Below, one piece after another: positions 7,611-16,450 of a DNA stretch of 64,000 nucleotides. The position numbers and the translations under genes are program-made. Position 1 is the first letter of the stretch, and every line of letters starts with the position of its first letter. Under the pieces are notes generated by a model. That model did no database searches, was not told the DNA's origin, and saw only the letters and a program-made list of their open reading frames with translations. Source of the stretch: an uncultured Lachnospiraceae bacterium (GTDB lineage: Bacteria; Bacillota; Clostridia; Lachnospirales; Lachnospiraceae); contig CAJTMB010000001.1 in the NCBI GenBank assembly GCA_910577105.1, forward strand, positions 158,590-222,589, in the 5' to 3' direction.

Positions 7611-9189
7611 AACTTCCTTTTACTATAAGTAATTTATCCCCGGCTTTTATCTCGTCTGAACTTAGTTCATTGACTTCTTTTATCTTTTCTACCGGCACAT
7701 AATAGCGTTTGCCGATGTTCCAAAGGTTATCCTCCGGACGTACCACATATACTACCATGCCGGGCAGTTCATTGACTTTCTCCATATCCAGTTCCGATAC
7801 CTTGATATCTGAAATCAAGGTCTTGGGTACGTTCCTGAAAACTGCTGCCTGAAAATCCAGAACGGCCTTTACGTCCATTTCCTCACTGTCTATCATTACC
7901 ACCTGCAGCTGTCCCACATCCGCACGCAGCCTGAAACTGTCTGATGGATTGATGTTTGGAACTTCCAGTGTATAGCTGAAAGGCATTACGCCCTTTAAAC
8001 AGTTGTAAGGAGAAGTGTCGTCACCTGTAATATACATTACCTGTACGGAAACCGTTCCCTCTACCAGAATGCCTTCCGCTGTAATTTCCTGATTGTCTAT
8101 CTGCACACTTCCCTCACTGTGCAACAGCTGCAGCACCCTTGCGTCGGCATCCTTTACCTTCATTCTGTCCGTCACTTTGCTCTTTCCGACAATTTTCATC
8201 AGAAGCTGCTTAAATTCAACTGCGTTATCAATGCATTCCACTTCTTTCGTGACGCCGTAAACATCGGAAATCATTTCGACAGTTTCTTCTTCATAGAGTT
8301 TCATTGCCAAATCCAGCACAAGTTCCAGACCCAGCATTCTTTCTTCCCCGTCAAAATCAGGCCGTACCTCCAGCTCACAGTGACCGATTTCATATCCGAT
8401 ATCTGCAATCATATTTTCTTTGCTGCCGTGGCATTCTATCGCACCACTGAATGGAAGTACCGTTTCAAAGGTGCGGATGGGCGCTTCTTCCCCTTCTCCT
8501 TCATATAAAATAAAGATATGCACATCCCCCTGTACCGAGATATTTTCGGCAATCGGTTTGCACTCTACCTCCTCCAGCGTAACGCTTTCCCAGATAATCT
8601 GGAAAATGTTGGGGTAATTCTGCGGCAGCGGAATTTCTTCCCGGATACGGAAAATATCATTTTTCTGGATGGCTATCTGTGCCAAATCCAATTTACTTTT
8701 TCGGTATTCCAGAGGAGTTCCGGTTTCCTCAAAGTACAAATCGACGGGAGCTTCTTCATCGTACAGTTCTTCCACCCACGCCCGCAGGGTAAAAAGCGCC
8801 TGCACGGAAAGCTTGCGGGAGTTTATCATGCCGACTGTCAAATCCTCCAGCGCGGCTTTTACCGTTACGGCGTCCGTTCCCCTTACGCCCTCCATATAAA
8901 GCTGTTCTTCAAAAGGAATTTTCCCTTCCACACAAACCAGTTTCTGTCCGTCCTCACGCGACTGATAGAGCACAGAAAAAAGAAGCCTGCCCCGGATGCT
9001 CACATGGTCTTCTGTCGGTTTGACTTCTTCTATCTGTACATGGCCTTTTTCATAAATAAGGGTGGTGACGTCAGGCTTGCTGTCGGGAATATTGATGTCT
9101 TCCTCCAGGGTAACCTGACTCGTGCTTTTACATTTGATGCGGTCCATATGTATGTTCTTTTTTATCAGTTCCACTTTCGATACCTCCAT
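7609..9189 (-). CDS. DUF3794 and LysM domain protein (spore envelope type)
   Basis: 526 aa. Consecutive beta-rich DUF3794-type repeats (the first ~30-130, the second ~180-290, the third ~330-450) are followed by a C-terminal LysM module (VVRPEDNLWNIGKRYYVP to the end, last ~48 residues) that binds glycan. DUF3794/LysM proteins of Clostridia resemble SpoVID and are linked to spore envelope assembly; this role is inferred. There is no signal peptide, consistent with mother-cell cytoplasmic synthesis. The gene follows the phosphoesterase pseudogene at 41 bp and ends at its own terminator. Confidence 0.88.
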   Translation of the reverse strand: MEVSKVELIKKNIHMDRIKCKSTSQVTLEEDINIPDSKPDVTTLIYEKGHVQIEEVKPTEDHVSIRGRLLFSVLYQSREDGQKLVCVEGKIPFEEQLYMEGVRGTDAVTVKAALEDLTVGMINSRKLSVQALFTLRAWVEELYDEEAPVDLYFEETGTPLEYRKSKLDLAQIAIQKNDIFRIREEIPLPQNYPNIFQIIWESVTLEEVECKPIAENISVQGDVHIFILYEGEGEEAPIRTFETVLPFSGAIECHGSKENMIADIGYEIGHCELEVRPDFDGEERMLGLELVLDLAMKLYEEETVEMISDVYGVTKEVECIDNAVEFKQLLMKIVGKSKVTDRMKVKDADARVLQLLHSEGSVQIDNQEITAEGILVEGTVSVQVMYITGDDTSPYNCLKGVMPFSYTLEVPNINPSDSFRLRADVGQLQVVMIDSEEMDVKAVLDFQAAVFRNVPKTLISDIKVSELDMEKVNELPGMVVYVVRPEDNLWNIGKRYYVPVEKIKEVNELSSDEIKAGDKLLIVKGS

Positions 9190-9229
9190 GCATATTGCTT
9201 ATAGCTACTATATGAGGAGAATCGTAAAA

Positions 9230-10139
9230 TTATGCCTTTTTATCCTGCAAAACCGCTTCAGGGCAATACCAGCCCTGCACGCCGTCTTTTTTCACCAGAA
9301 AGCCCATTGGGGTTTTTCTGACGACAGAAAGAACCTCTCCCACCTTGACCGCAAGCTTTGCATCGCTGTAATTGCCGCAATGCCACTCATCGCCGGATTG
9401 GTACAGCCACTCTTCAGGCACATAAAAGCTTTTTGGGGAACTTACATGAACCACCCTGGCTATCCCGTTTTTCTTCTCCGACAACTTGATTATGCTGTCT
9501 GTATATCTGATTTCCACAGACCCCGCTACCGCACTCTGTGCATATTTGGCAACCATCTGTGGGAAATCATCATAAGCAGTAAAACTAATTTCATCCATAC
9601 CCGCCCATGCATGGGGAATCAGCAGGGCGTTTAACTGTGCACCATTAGTCAGGGAACAGCCGCCGTCAATTCCGATGATATGTTTTTTAACATCAAACAG
9701 AGGATTCATACAGTAGACATCTTTTCGGTACAAGTACACGGGCCAGTGCCCCTTCCCTTATTTGCTTTTTAACGGCAAGTATATTGTCATCACATAACTC
9801 TGCAAGACAAAGTCCCAGCTCCTCTAAAATATCCATAAAAAAGCTTCTGCCCCAGACTTCCTGCCGCCAGCGCAGGGCGCCAATAAACTCCCTGCAGGCG
9901 TCCAGACCTTCAGCATAAAACATTTGCAATTGAAAATGCTCCACATTTCCCATCACTGCATAGACGTTGGGATTTTCTTTTTGCAGTTCCAATATTGTGC
10001 GGACTGTCCGAAGGCTTTCTTCCCCTTTTTCAATCATATCCCCCACAATCACCAGAATATCCTGTTTTGTGTATCCTGCCTTTTTCAGCACCCCCCTTAA
10101 ATAATCATCATTGCCATGGATATCACTCACGGCGATAAT
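9230..10139 (-). pseudogene. Metallophosphoesterase (PPP type) pseudogene with internal deletion
   Basis: The 5' frame (to ~9750) encodes the phosphoesterase N-terminus IIAVSDIHG, GDMIEKG and GNVEH, then leaves frame and stops at 9693. Another frame resumes at about 9757 with GKGHWPVYLYR and then IIGIDGGCSLTNGAQLNALL, the normal C-terminal half (GHWP metal ligand) plus an SH3-like tail to 9230. The middle portion normally carrying the second metal-binding His (VHAG region) is absent. A single deletion at about 9749-9757 therefore explains both the frameshift and the gap. The 5' end also lacks an ATG: GTG 10130 would cut strand beta-1, while ATT 10137-10139 has an AAGGA site 7 bp upstream. It is probably non-functional; each half could still be translated. 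Confidence 0.75.
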
Positions 10140-10188
10140 GCGCCTGTCCTTATCCGGTTCTATGTATTATATTTTCGTTTTCAATCCG

Positions 10189-11094
10189 TTATCCATGCAC
10201 AGCTCCAATCAGTTCTCTGACATCCTCCACATGATACTCTGCCATATACGCCTCAATCCCCCTTACAATCTCTTCCGTCACATAGGGATTGATAAAGTTT
10301 GCAGCGCCCACACTCACCGCAGTGGCTCCCGCCAGCAGAAATTCTATGGCATCCTCCGCATTGCTGATGCCTCCCATGCCGATAACGGGAATTTTGACGG
10401 CAGCGGCTGCCTGATAAACCATGCGCACCGCTATGGGCTTGATGGCAGGCCCGGACATACCGCCCGTCTTGTTGGCAAGGGCAAATGACTTCTTGTGAAT
10501 ATCTATTTTCATTCCCGTTATGGTGTTAATAAGGGAAATCGCGTCAGCCCCTGCATCTTCCGCCGCTCTTGCCATCTCCGCAATATCCGTCACATTGGGG
10601 CTTAATTTCATAATGATAGGCTGTCTTGCATGTTTTTTCACCTCAGAAGTAATATGAAACAGAGCGTCCGCCTTCTGTCCAAACGCTATGGCGCCTTCCT
10701 TGACATTGGGACAGGATACGTTGATTTCCATCATGTCAATATCGGCGTCGGAAAGCTTTTCCACAACTTCTATATAGTCTTCTACCGTCTTTCCGCAGAC
10801 ATTTACAATGATTTTCGTCTGATATTGTCTTAAAAACGGGATATCCCGCTCCATAAAAACATCAATGCCCGGGTTTTGCAGACCGATGGCATTTAACATG
10901 CCGCCGTAAACCTCCGCCACGCGGGGCGTGGGATTGCCGGGCCACGGCACGTTTGCCACCCCTTTTGTGACAACCGCCCCCAGCCGGTTCAGGTCCACAA
11001 ATTCACTGTATTCCATGCCGGAGCCGAATGTGCCTGACGCCGTCATAACGGGATTTTGTAATGTTACGCCTGCTATGGTTACTTTTGTGTTCAT
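10189..11094 (-). CDS. pyrD: Dihydroorotate dehydrogenase, class 1B catalytic subunit
   Basis: FMN subunit that oxidises dihydroorotate to orotate in de novo pyrimidine synthesis. 301 aa TIM barrel. Visible features are TASGTFGSG (~18-26), the flavin-contacting Lys44, NVSCPN with catalytic-base Cys128 (class 1 enzymes use Cys), and GMGGISNAEDA with VSVGAANF near the C-terminus for FMN phosphate binding. The start overlaps the pyrK stop (TGATG), giving translational coupling to the electron-transfer subunit, so the 1B (NAD-linked PyrD-PyrK) type is certain. Confidence 0.96.
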   Translation of the reverse strand: MNTKVTIAGVTLQNPVMTASGTFGSGMEYSEFVDLNRLGAVVTKGVANVPWPGNPTPRVAEVYGGMLNAIGLQNPGIDVFMERDIPFLRQYQTKIIVNVCGKTVEDYIEVVEKLSDADIDMMEINVSCPNVKEGAIAFGQKADALFHITSEVKKHARQPIIMKLSPNVTDIAEMARAAEDAGADAISLINTITGMKIDIHKKSFALANKTGGMSGPAIKPIAVRMVYQAAAAVKIPVIGMGGISNAEDAIEFLLAGATAVSVGAANFINPYVTEEIVRGIEAYMAEYHVEDVRELIGAVHG

Positions 11095-11864
11095 CAGATA
11101 TCCACCTCCCCTGCTTCAAATACCGGACCGTCCGTACAGATTCTTGCATTGTGCACATGGGAATGGGCGTCCACCTGCTTTGTTTTTGCCACACATCCCA
11201 GACACGCGCCGACCCCGCATGCCATACGCTCCTCAAGGGAAATATACGCAGGTATCCCCATCTCGCCGGCATATTTTTTAACGGCGCGCAGCATAGGCAT
11301 GGGGCCGCATGCAAAAATCATATCCGCCCGCAGGTCATGTTCCCTTACGGCATCCATCACGTTTCCCCTGCTGCCCACACTGCCGTCCTCCGTGGCAATG
11401 TATACCTTTCCGTATTTTTCCAAATCCTCCCTCAAAAAGGTGTTGCCGTCCCTGTAACCTACGATAATCTGTTTATCCGCCTGCATTCTTTTGGCAAGCT
11501 CCAACATGGGTGGAATCCCGATGCCGCCGCCCATCAAAAATACTTTTTTCCCTTCCGCCTTTTCAAAAGGAAAACCGTTTCCCAGATTGCCAAGGATTTC
11601 TACGGTATCCCCTTCTCTGTAGGAAGAAAACTCCCTTGTCCCTTTTCCCGCAATGCGGTACACGATTCTCACAAGCCCTCTTTCCGCATCGGTTTCACAA
11701 ATGCTGATAGGCCGGGGAAGAAGGGCGCTCTTGTCCTTTGTGTAAAGACAGATAAACTGTCCGGGAAGAGCATCCTGTGCCAGCTCGGTGGCAATCCACA
11801 TATCATAAATATCCGGTGCCGTTTCTCTTTGCGCCGCTACCTGCGCAGTTATTTTCTTTTTCAT
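11094..11864 (-). CDS. pyrK: Dihydroorotate dehydrogenase B electron transfer subunit
   Basis: 256-aa ferredoxin reductase-like subunit that passes electrons from PyrD to NAD+. It has an N-terminal FAD-binding barrel (RPISI at 51-55), an NAD-binding Rossmann part with MGGGIGIPPM (111-120) and ACGPMPM, and a C-terminal [2Fe-2S] cluster motif with Cys216, Cys221, Cys224 and Cys243. The gene follows pyrC by 13 bp and overlaps pyrD. Confidence 0.96.
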   Translation of the reverse strand: MKKKITAQVAAQRETAPDIYDMWIATELAQDALPGQFICLYTKDKSALLPRPISICETDAERGLVRIVYRIAGKGTREFSSYREGDTVEILGNLGNGFPFEKAEGKKVFLMGGGIGIPPMLELAKRMQADKQIIVGYRDGNTFLREDLEKYGKVYIATEDGSVGSRGNVMDAVREHDLRADMIFACGPMPMLRAVKKYAGEMGIPAYISLEERMACGVGACLGCVAKTKQVDAHSHVHNARICTDGPVFEAGEVDI

Positions 11865-11877
11865 GTTTTATCCACTC

Positions 11878-13176
11878 CTATTTATTTTGATATACCACCC
11901 TGCCGCCGCAGATGGTATACTTCACAACGCCCTTTAATTGCCAGCCGCGAAACGGGCTGTTATCGGATTTGGAAGCAAAATCCGTGACAATCCATGTTTC
12001 CCCTGCATCAAAAAGTACAATGTCCGCCGGTCCGCCTTCCGCCAGATAGCCTGCATCCAGCCCGTACATTTTGGCAGGGTTGCAGGTCATCTTTTTCAAA
12101 AGTGACATCATTGTCAGAAACCCCGTATCCACCAACTGGGTAATCCCTAAGGAAAGCGCCGTTTCCAGCCCGATAATACCGCTCGGGGCTTCCGTAATGG
12201 GCCTGTCCTTTTCCTCCCTGCTGTGGGGGGCATGGTCCGTAGCTATCAAATCAATGGTGCCGTCCTGTAAGCCCTCTATAATGGCCATTCTGTCGGCTTC
12301 CTCCCTGAGAGGCGGATTCATCTTTGCCAATGTGCCATACCGCATCACAGCTTCCTCCGTCAAAGTAAAATGATGGGGCGCTGCCTCCGCGTGGATATCC
12401 CCGCCGCTTTTTTTTGCCTCACGCACCAGCGCTACCGCCTCTTTGGTGCTGATATGCTGTACATCCATGCAGGCTCCGGTTTTAAGCGCAATTTCCAAAT
12501 CCCGCTTCACCAAATCAATTTCCGCTTCCCTTTGGGAACCGCCAATCTGATAATACGCCGAAGCCACCCCTGCATTTATGCCGTTATTTTCAATATATGC
12601 CGGATTTTCCTCGTGCAGGCTGATTGGCACTCCCAGCCTCTTTGCTTCCCGCATGGCCTCTTCTGCCAGTTCTGCGGAAAGAATGGGGACGCCGTCGTCC
12701 GTAAAACCCGCTGCTCCCTTTTTGTGCAGACACTCCATGTCCACCATTTCTTTCCCTTTCATCCCCTTTGTCACGGTGGCGCAGGTTTCTATATGGATGC
12801 CTGTCTTTTTTCCCTTTTCCAGCACATATGACAATGTATCTTCATTGTCGACTGCCGGTCTGGTGTTAGCCATCAGCACGACCGTGGTATAACCGCCCTT
12901 TGCCGCTGCCATGGCTCCCGTCTCTATATCCTCCTTGTATGCAAATCCCGGGTCCCTGAAATGAGAATGCACGTCCACCAGCCCGGGCGCCGCAATCAGC
13001 CCCGACGCATCAATCACCTGCAAATCCTTTGCCCCGTCAGTCTCCCCTCTTTTCACAAACTCCCCATACAAATTTTCCCCTATTTTAACGATTCTCTCCC
13101 CGTCCGTCAAAATATCACAATACCCTTCCCTCCCCGCAGCCGGGTCCAACAAATAAACATTCGCAATCAACAACAT
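11878..13176 (-). CDS. pyrC: Dihydroorotase
   Basis: Zinc amidohydrolase that cyclises carbamoyl aspartate to dihydroorotate. 432 aa from the second ATG, chosen because GAGAGG is 10 bp upstream; an ATG at 13185 leaves almost no spacing to that site. Motifs are the metal-binding HSHFRDPG (His70, His72), the DVQHIST and HAEAAPHH histidines, and DHAPHSREEKD. It matches the long class I (Gram-positive) dihydroorotase. It heads the pyrC-pyrK-pyrD operon. The region upstream contains structured repeat copy A rather than a recognisable PyrR attenuator. Confidence 0.94.
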   Translation of the reverse strand: MLLIANVYLLDPAAGREGYCDILTDGERIVKIGENLYGEFVKRGETDGAKDLQVIDASGLIAAPGLVDVHSHFRDPGFAYKEDIETGAMAAAKGGYTTVVLMANTRPAVDNEDTLSYVLEKGKKTGIHIETCATVTKGMKGKEMVDMECLHKKGAAGFTDDGVPILSAELAEEAMREAKRLGVPISLHEENPAYIENNGINAGVASAYYQIGGSQREAEIDLVKRDLEIALKTGACMDVQHISTKEAVALVREAKKSGGDIHAEAAPHHFTLTEEAVMRYGTLAKMNPPLREEADRMAIIEGLQDGTIDLIATDHAPHSREEKDRPITEAPSGIIGLETALSLGITQLVDTGFLTMMSLLKKMTCNPAKMYGLDAGYLAEGGPADIVLFDAGETWIVTDFASKSDNSPFRGWQLKGVVKYTICGGRVVYQNK

Positions 13177-13241
13177 CCCGTACATTCCTCTCTTTTAGCT
13201 GCTAATCAAATAATTGTGAATCTTGCGCCTGTCGGTTCCGA

Positions 13242-13377
13242 ATTGTGCGAATGATATATTCCATAAGCAGGCTCTGGAAAAACGTCCGGTACTTAGCGAG
13301 GTTTTTCCGAGCTTAGTACCACTGCGTTTTTACCGAAGCGAAAGCGTGCCTGTGTTGGAATATATCATTCACACAAT
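13242..13377. repeat. Dispersed structured repeat, copy A
   Basis: 136 bp between pyrC and the lipoprotein gene. The terminal arms (13242-13263 and 13356-13377) pair over 22 bp with one mismatch. Inside, CAGGC pairs with GCCTG, AAAAACG pairs with CGTTTTT, and a hairpin GGTACTTAGC/GCTTAGTACC is enclosed. It shares its core with copies at 45352-45486 and 60463-60621, and shares CAATGACAACA after the 3' arm with copy B. It may be a structured RNA or a palindromic mobile element. Confidence 0.85.
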
Positions 13378-13498
13378 GACAACATCCCAGCACCCAAGTC
13401 TCCCAATTATTTTTCTGTTAGTATAACATATTTTCCCCCGCATGCATACAAGGTCATTTTATATCATAAAATTTAATAAACTCTTTCGTGTGATGATT

Positions 13499-13924
13499 AT
13501 GAAAAAAAAGAAGAAAAAAACCTTGATTTTTACCACCGCTTTTGTGCTGCTTTTCTCTTGTCTTCTGTCCGGATGCGGCATAGGCACCAGCGAAACCACC
13601 AAACTGCGTGATTTGGAGTTTACCATTGTCAGTGAGGAACGCCTGCCGGAAGAACTGAAAAGCCTGATAGAAGAAAGAAAAGCCACAGAATTTAAAGTTA
13701 CCTACAGTGATAAAGAATACCTGTACATTTGTATCGGATACGGAGAACAAGAGACCGGCGGTTACAGCATTGCCGTCAATGACTTATATCTGGCAGACAA
13801 TGCCATCTACATAAGCACGAGCCTTTTAGGCCCCGGTCCCGAAGACAAAACAAGCGATGCGCCATCCTATCCTTATATTGTAGTAAAAACAGAATATCTG
13901 GATAAGTCGGTCGTATTTGAATAA
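13499..13924 (+). CDS. Lipoprotein with PrcB C-terminal-like domain
   Basis: 141 aa from ATG 13499 (also possible: 13493, or further upstream; no start has a strong ribosome binding site). It has a lipoprotein signal peptide: six Lys, a hydrophobic run, and the lipobox LLSGC with lipidated Cys26. The mature domain contains GYGEQETGGYSIAVNDLYLADNAIYISTSLLGPGPED and YPYIVVKTEYLDKSVVFE, the pattern of the PrcB_C (PF14343) domain found in surface proteins and protease-associated subunits. It is probably an outer-face, membrane-anchored protein. A terminator follows directly. Confidence 0.82.
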   Translation: MKKKKKKTLIFTTAFVLLFSCLLSGCGIGTSETTKLRDLEFTIVSEERLPEELKSLIEERKATEFKVTYSDKEYLYICIGYGEQETGGYSIAVNDLYLADNAIYISTSLLGPGPEDKTSDAPSYPYIVVKTEYLDKSVVFE

Positions 13925-13936
13925 GACGACGGTATG

Positions 13937-13976
13937 CCCGTGAAAAAAGGATAATGCCTTTTTCCACGGGTTTTTT
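13937..13976 (+). terminator. Intrinsic terminator of the PrcB-like lipoprotein gene
   Basis: CCCGTGAAAAAAGG, 6-nt loop, CCTTTTTCCACGGG (one mismatch), then six T. It begins 13 bp after the stop codon. Confidence 0.9.
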
Positions 13977-14067
13977 CTTGCAAATTTACACATAAAACAG
14001 ATGTCCTTTTGTCTTTCATCTGTTATAATGAAAAAATACCGGACAACCTTATTGAAGGGAAACACCT

Positions 14068-15441
14068 ATGAGGAAATTTTTAAAAAGAACCTTAATAACC
14101 GTATGTGTCCTGCTCATGATGAATATCACGCTTATATGCGGACTGTCCGCCGGATGGTGGCATTTTTTACCGGACAGGATTTTGGGATGCATCTCCCTTA
14201 TTACAATTATTTTATTAACATATCTTTTTCTTGAAATCTTTCCCTGTTTTGAAAAAGGCTTCAAAATAAGACTTCAGATTTTATCCGGGGGATATGAGTT
14301 GATTGTCACGACTTTTTTCTGCCTTTTTATGGAAATTGCAGGCTATATTATCTTCTTTGCTGCATATTCACCTTCCCGTATCACAACGGAAGGCGTCATT
14401 CCCCTGGCTGTCATAAACGGCATTGCTGCCTTTTTCGTGCTGCTTCTGCATTATCTGAACGGATTCTGGAGAACCGCCGTATTTTCTTCACAACTCGGCA
14501 TTGCCCTGCGTGTGCTGATGTTTTTCTTCTGGTGGCTTCCTCCTGTAAATATGATATTATTCTGTAAATGGTGCGCCATCGTGCGGAGGGAACTTATCTT
14601 TGAAAAGAGCAGCTACCTTCTGAATCAGGCAAGGGCAGAAAATAACATCTGCCGGACCCGTTATCCTGTTGTAATGGTACACGGCATTTTTTTCAGGGAT
14701 TGGCAGTATATGAATTACTGGGGTCGCATCCCGCAGGCATTGAAACGCAATGGCGCCATCGTTTTTTACGGAAAACAACAGTCTGCGCTTTCCGTTGCTG
14801 CAAGCGCCGCTGAATTAACGTCGGAAATCCGGCGCATTCTTGCCGAAACAGGCGCAGAAAAAGTCAATATTATTGCACACTCAAAGGGCGGACTGGATGC
14901 CCGGTACGCCATCAGCCTTCTGGGAATGGATGACCTGACCGCCTCCCTTACCACCATCAATACGCCTCACAAGGGCTGTCAGTTTGCGGATGTACTGCTC
15001 GCATCGCTTCCAAAATGGCTGATATGTTTTGTGTCCGCCCGTTACAATGCATTGTTCCGAAAACTGGGGGACTCCTGTCCTGACTTTCTCGCAGGCGTAT
15101 ATGACTTAACCGCCGCTTCCTGTGCAGTTTTTAATTACAAGGTGCCGGACTCTCCCAAGGTATATTATCAGAGTATTATGTCTAAGATGAAGACGGCAAA
15201 AAGCGCCGGATTTCCGTTAAACTTAGGCTATCTTCTTGTGAAAAAATATGAAGGGGAAAATGACGGGCTGGTGAGCGTTTCTTCTGCTGTCAGGGGAAAT
15301 TTCCCCGGACTGCTGACAGCCGGAAAAAAAGGAATCTCACACGGTGATATGATAGATTTAACCCACAGAAATGTGAAAGGATTTGATGTATGTGAATTTT
15401 ATGTACAGCTTCTTGCAGATTTGAAGGAAAAAGGCTTTTAA
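14068..15441 (+). CDS. Membrane-anchored alpha/beta hydrolase (lipase/esterase-like)
   Basis: 457 aa. The first ~190 residues carry about five transmembrane segments. The C-terminal half is an alpha/beta hydrolase: oxyanion strand PVVMVHGIFF, nucleophile elbow IIAHSKGGLDARY (Ser in HSKGG), an Asp candidate in ENDGLVS, and a His candidate in ISHGDM, giving a plausible Ser-Asp-His triad. VHGIFFRDWQYMNYWGRIP and INTPHKG resemble triacylglycerol lipase/PGAP1-like esterases. The AAGGG site is at the proper distance from the ATG. The substrate is not known; it probably acts at the membrane. Confidence 0.85.
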   Translation: MRKFLKRTLITVCVLLMMNITLICGLSAGWWHFLPDRILGCISLITIILLTYLFLEIFPCFEKGFKIRLQILSGGYELIVTTFFCLFMEIAGYIIFFAAYSPSRITTEGVIPLAVINGIAAFFVLLLHYLNGFWRTAVFSSQLGIALRVLMFFFWWLPPVNMILFCKWCAIVRRELIFEKSSYLLNQARAENNICRTRYPVVMVHGIFFRDWQYMNYWGRIPQALKRNGAIVFYGKQQSALSVAASAAELTSEIRRILAETGAEKVNIIAHSKGGLDARYAISLLGMDDLTASLTTINTPHKGCQFADVLLASLPKWLICFVSARYNALFRKLGDSCPDFLAGVYDLTAASCAVFNYKVPDSPKVYYQSIMSKMKTAKSAGFPLNLGYLLVKKYEGENDGLVSVSSAVRGNFPGLLTAGKKGISHGDMIDLTHRNVKGFDVCEFYVQLLADLKEKGF

Positions 15442-15455
15442 AGCCTTTTTCCTTC
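15423..15455. terminator. Bidirectional terminator after the hydrolase gene
   Basis: A 33-bp near-perfect palindrome (GAAGGAAAAAGGCTTT and its complement) that overlaps the last codons and stop of the hydrolase. It lies between it and the convergent gene ending at 15477. Confidence 0.85.
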
Positions 15456-15476
15456 AGACTGTAACCTATATATGTC

Positions 15477-15791
15477 CTAAATAACTGCTAAAATATATAA
15501 ACAAGTCACACCAATGCTTATCACCAGTCCTACTGCCGAAAGCACAAGGCCTATAATCCCCATCGTCTGTTGGGGATATTTTCCTGCCAAACATACTATC
15601 CCTAAAATCAGACCTGTAATGCCAAGTATCAGGTTTATGAGCAATACCCAAAAGCAGACAAGAGAAAAAATACCCATTACAAGACTTAATACCGCCATAT
15701 TTGCGTTCTTCTTCGGTATTGTATTTCTCACAACCGCCCTTGTGCTGTAATACGGGTTATAAGGATTTTGATTATTTGGTAATTGATTCAT
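15477..15791 (-). CDS. DUF4190 domain-containing membrane protein
   Basis: 104-aa protein. It has an Asn/Pro-rich N-terminus (NQLPNNQNPYNPYY) and then two Gly-rich hydrophobic hairpins (LSLVMGIFSLVCFWVLLINLILGITGLILGIV and IGLVLSAVGLVISIGVTCLYIL), the DUF4190 pattern. Function is unknown. The next gene upstream (15810) is 18 bp away and also encodes a small membrane protein, so the two probably form an operon. Confidence 0.82.
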   Translation of the reverse strand: MNQLPNNQNPYNPYYSTRAVVRNTIPKKNANMAVLSLVMGIFSLVCFWVLLINLILGITGLILGIVCLAGKYPQQTMGIIGLVLSAVGLVISIGVTCLYILAVI

Positions 15792-15809
15792 GTTGTTTCG
15801 GCCCTTCCA

Positions 15810-16301
15810 TTAAAGATAACCTTGCATACGCAGTTGAATCTGCGCCATAAACCAGAGTGCAAGAACCACCGCAAAGATGCAATAAAGCACGATTGCGATT
15901 CCTGTCTTCTTATTCATGATGAGTTGAAGTGCAAACATACTGATGACTGCGCCCAAGAACATAAATAACCATCCGCCAAACAAAAAACCGCCGATTACGC
16001 TTAAGCCCACCAGCACCCATATCCATGCCGGCAATTTATTAATGGGCTCAAACGGCTTCCCGTTACTTACATACACGCCGTTGATTGTCAAATCGACTTT
16101 GTTTCCTATTACCACCACATGGCAGTTGGTGCCGGGCAGCATGATTTCGTAATCCACTAAATTGATAAACCAATTGCTGGACTTCACCCGATAGACATCC
16201 ATATCCACCTGAATCTCCATCTTTCCCGTCCACGTCCTGTTAAAACTAATCGTGTGGGCAACCCCGTTGCAGTCTGTAACAGACCATGAATTGTTTTGCA
16301 T
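15810..16301 (-). CDS. Small membrane protein with N-terminal beta domain, unknown function
   Basis: 163 aa. The first ~95 residues are soluble and beta-rich (SWSVTDCNGVAHTISFNRTWTGKMEIQVDMDVYRV), followed by three or four transmembrane segments (WIWVLVGLSVIGGFLFGGWLFMFLGAVISMFALQLI, IAIVLYCIFAVVLALWFM). No family is recognised. A ribosome binding site (GGAGGAG) precedes the ATG. It probably shares a transcript with the DUF4190 gene. The ~150 bp upstream are AT-rich with no clear signal. Confidence 0.75.
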   Translation of the reverse strand: MQNNSWSVTDCNGVAHTISFNRTWTGKMEIQVDMDVYRVKSSNWFINLVDYEIMLPGTNCHVVVIGNKVDLTINGVYVSNGKPFEPINKLPAWIWVLVGLSVIGGFLFGGWLFMFLGAVISMFALQLIMNKKTGIAIVLYCIFAVVLALWFMAQIQLRMQGYL

Positions 16302-16450
16302 ATCTCTCCTCCTCTTGATAAAAATAGTGATAGTTATATGATACCATAATAATATATTATTTGAAAATAAATTTTTAGGTTAAATATATTAATTATAGCA
16401 CCACAAACTGAGCAGGCAGGCTAAAAGCCGCCCGTAAACTCACACAAGTA

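Noticed and set aside
9230..10130. Two separate genes (phosphoesterase fragment and SH3-like protein)
   Set aside because: Both fragments are parts of one phosphoesterase fold in sequence order, so one disrupted gene is more likely.
13242..13377. Copy A as a PyrR binding site for the pyrCKD operon
   Set aside because: AGCGAGGTTTTT looks slightly like the PyrR loop, but its orientation is opposite to pyrC and the segment is absent in copy C.
16420..16450. Terminator after deoB
   Set aside because: Only an imperfect GGC/GCC stem with no clear T-run on the minus strand.
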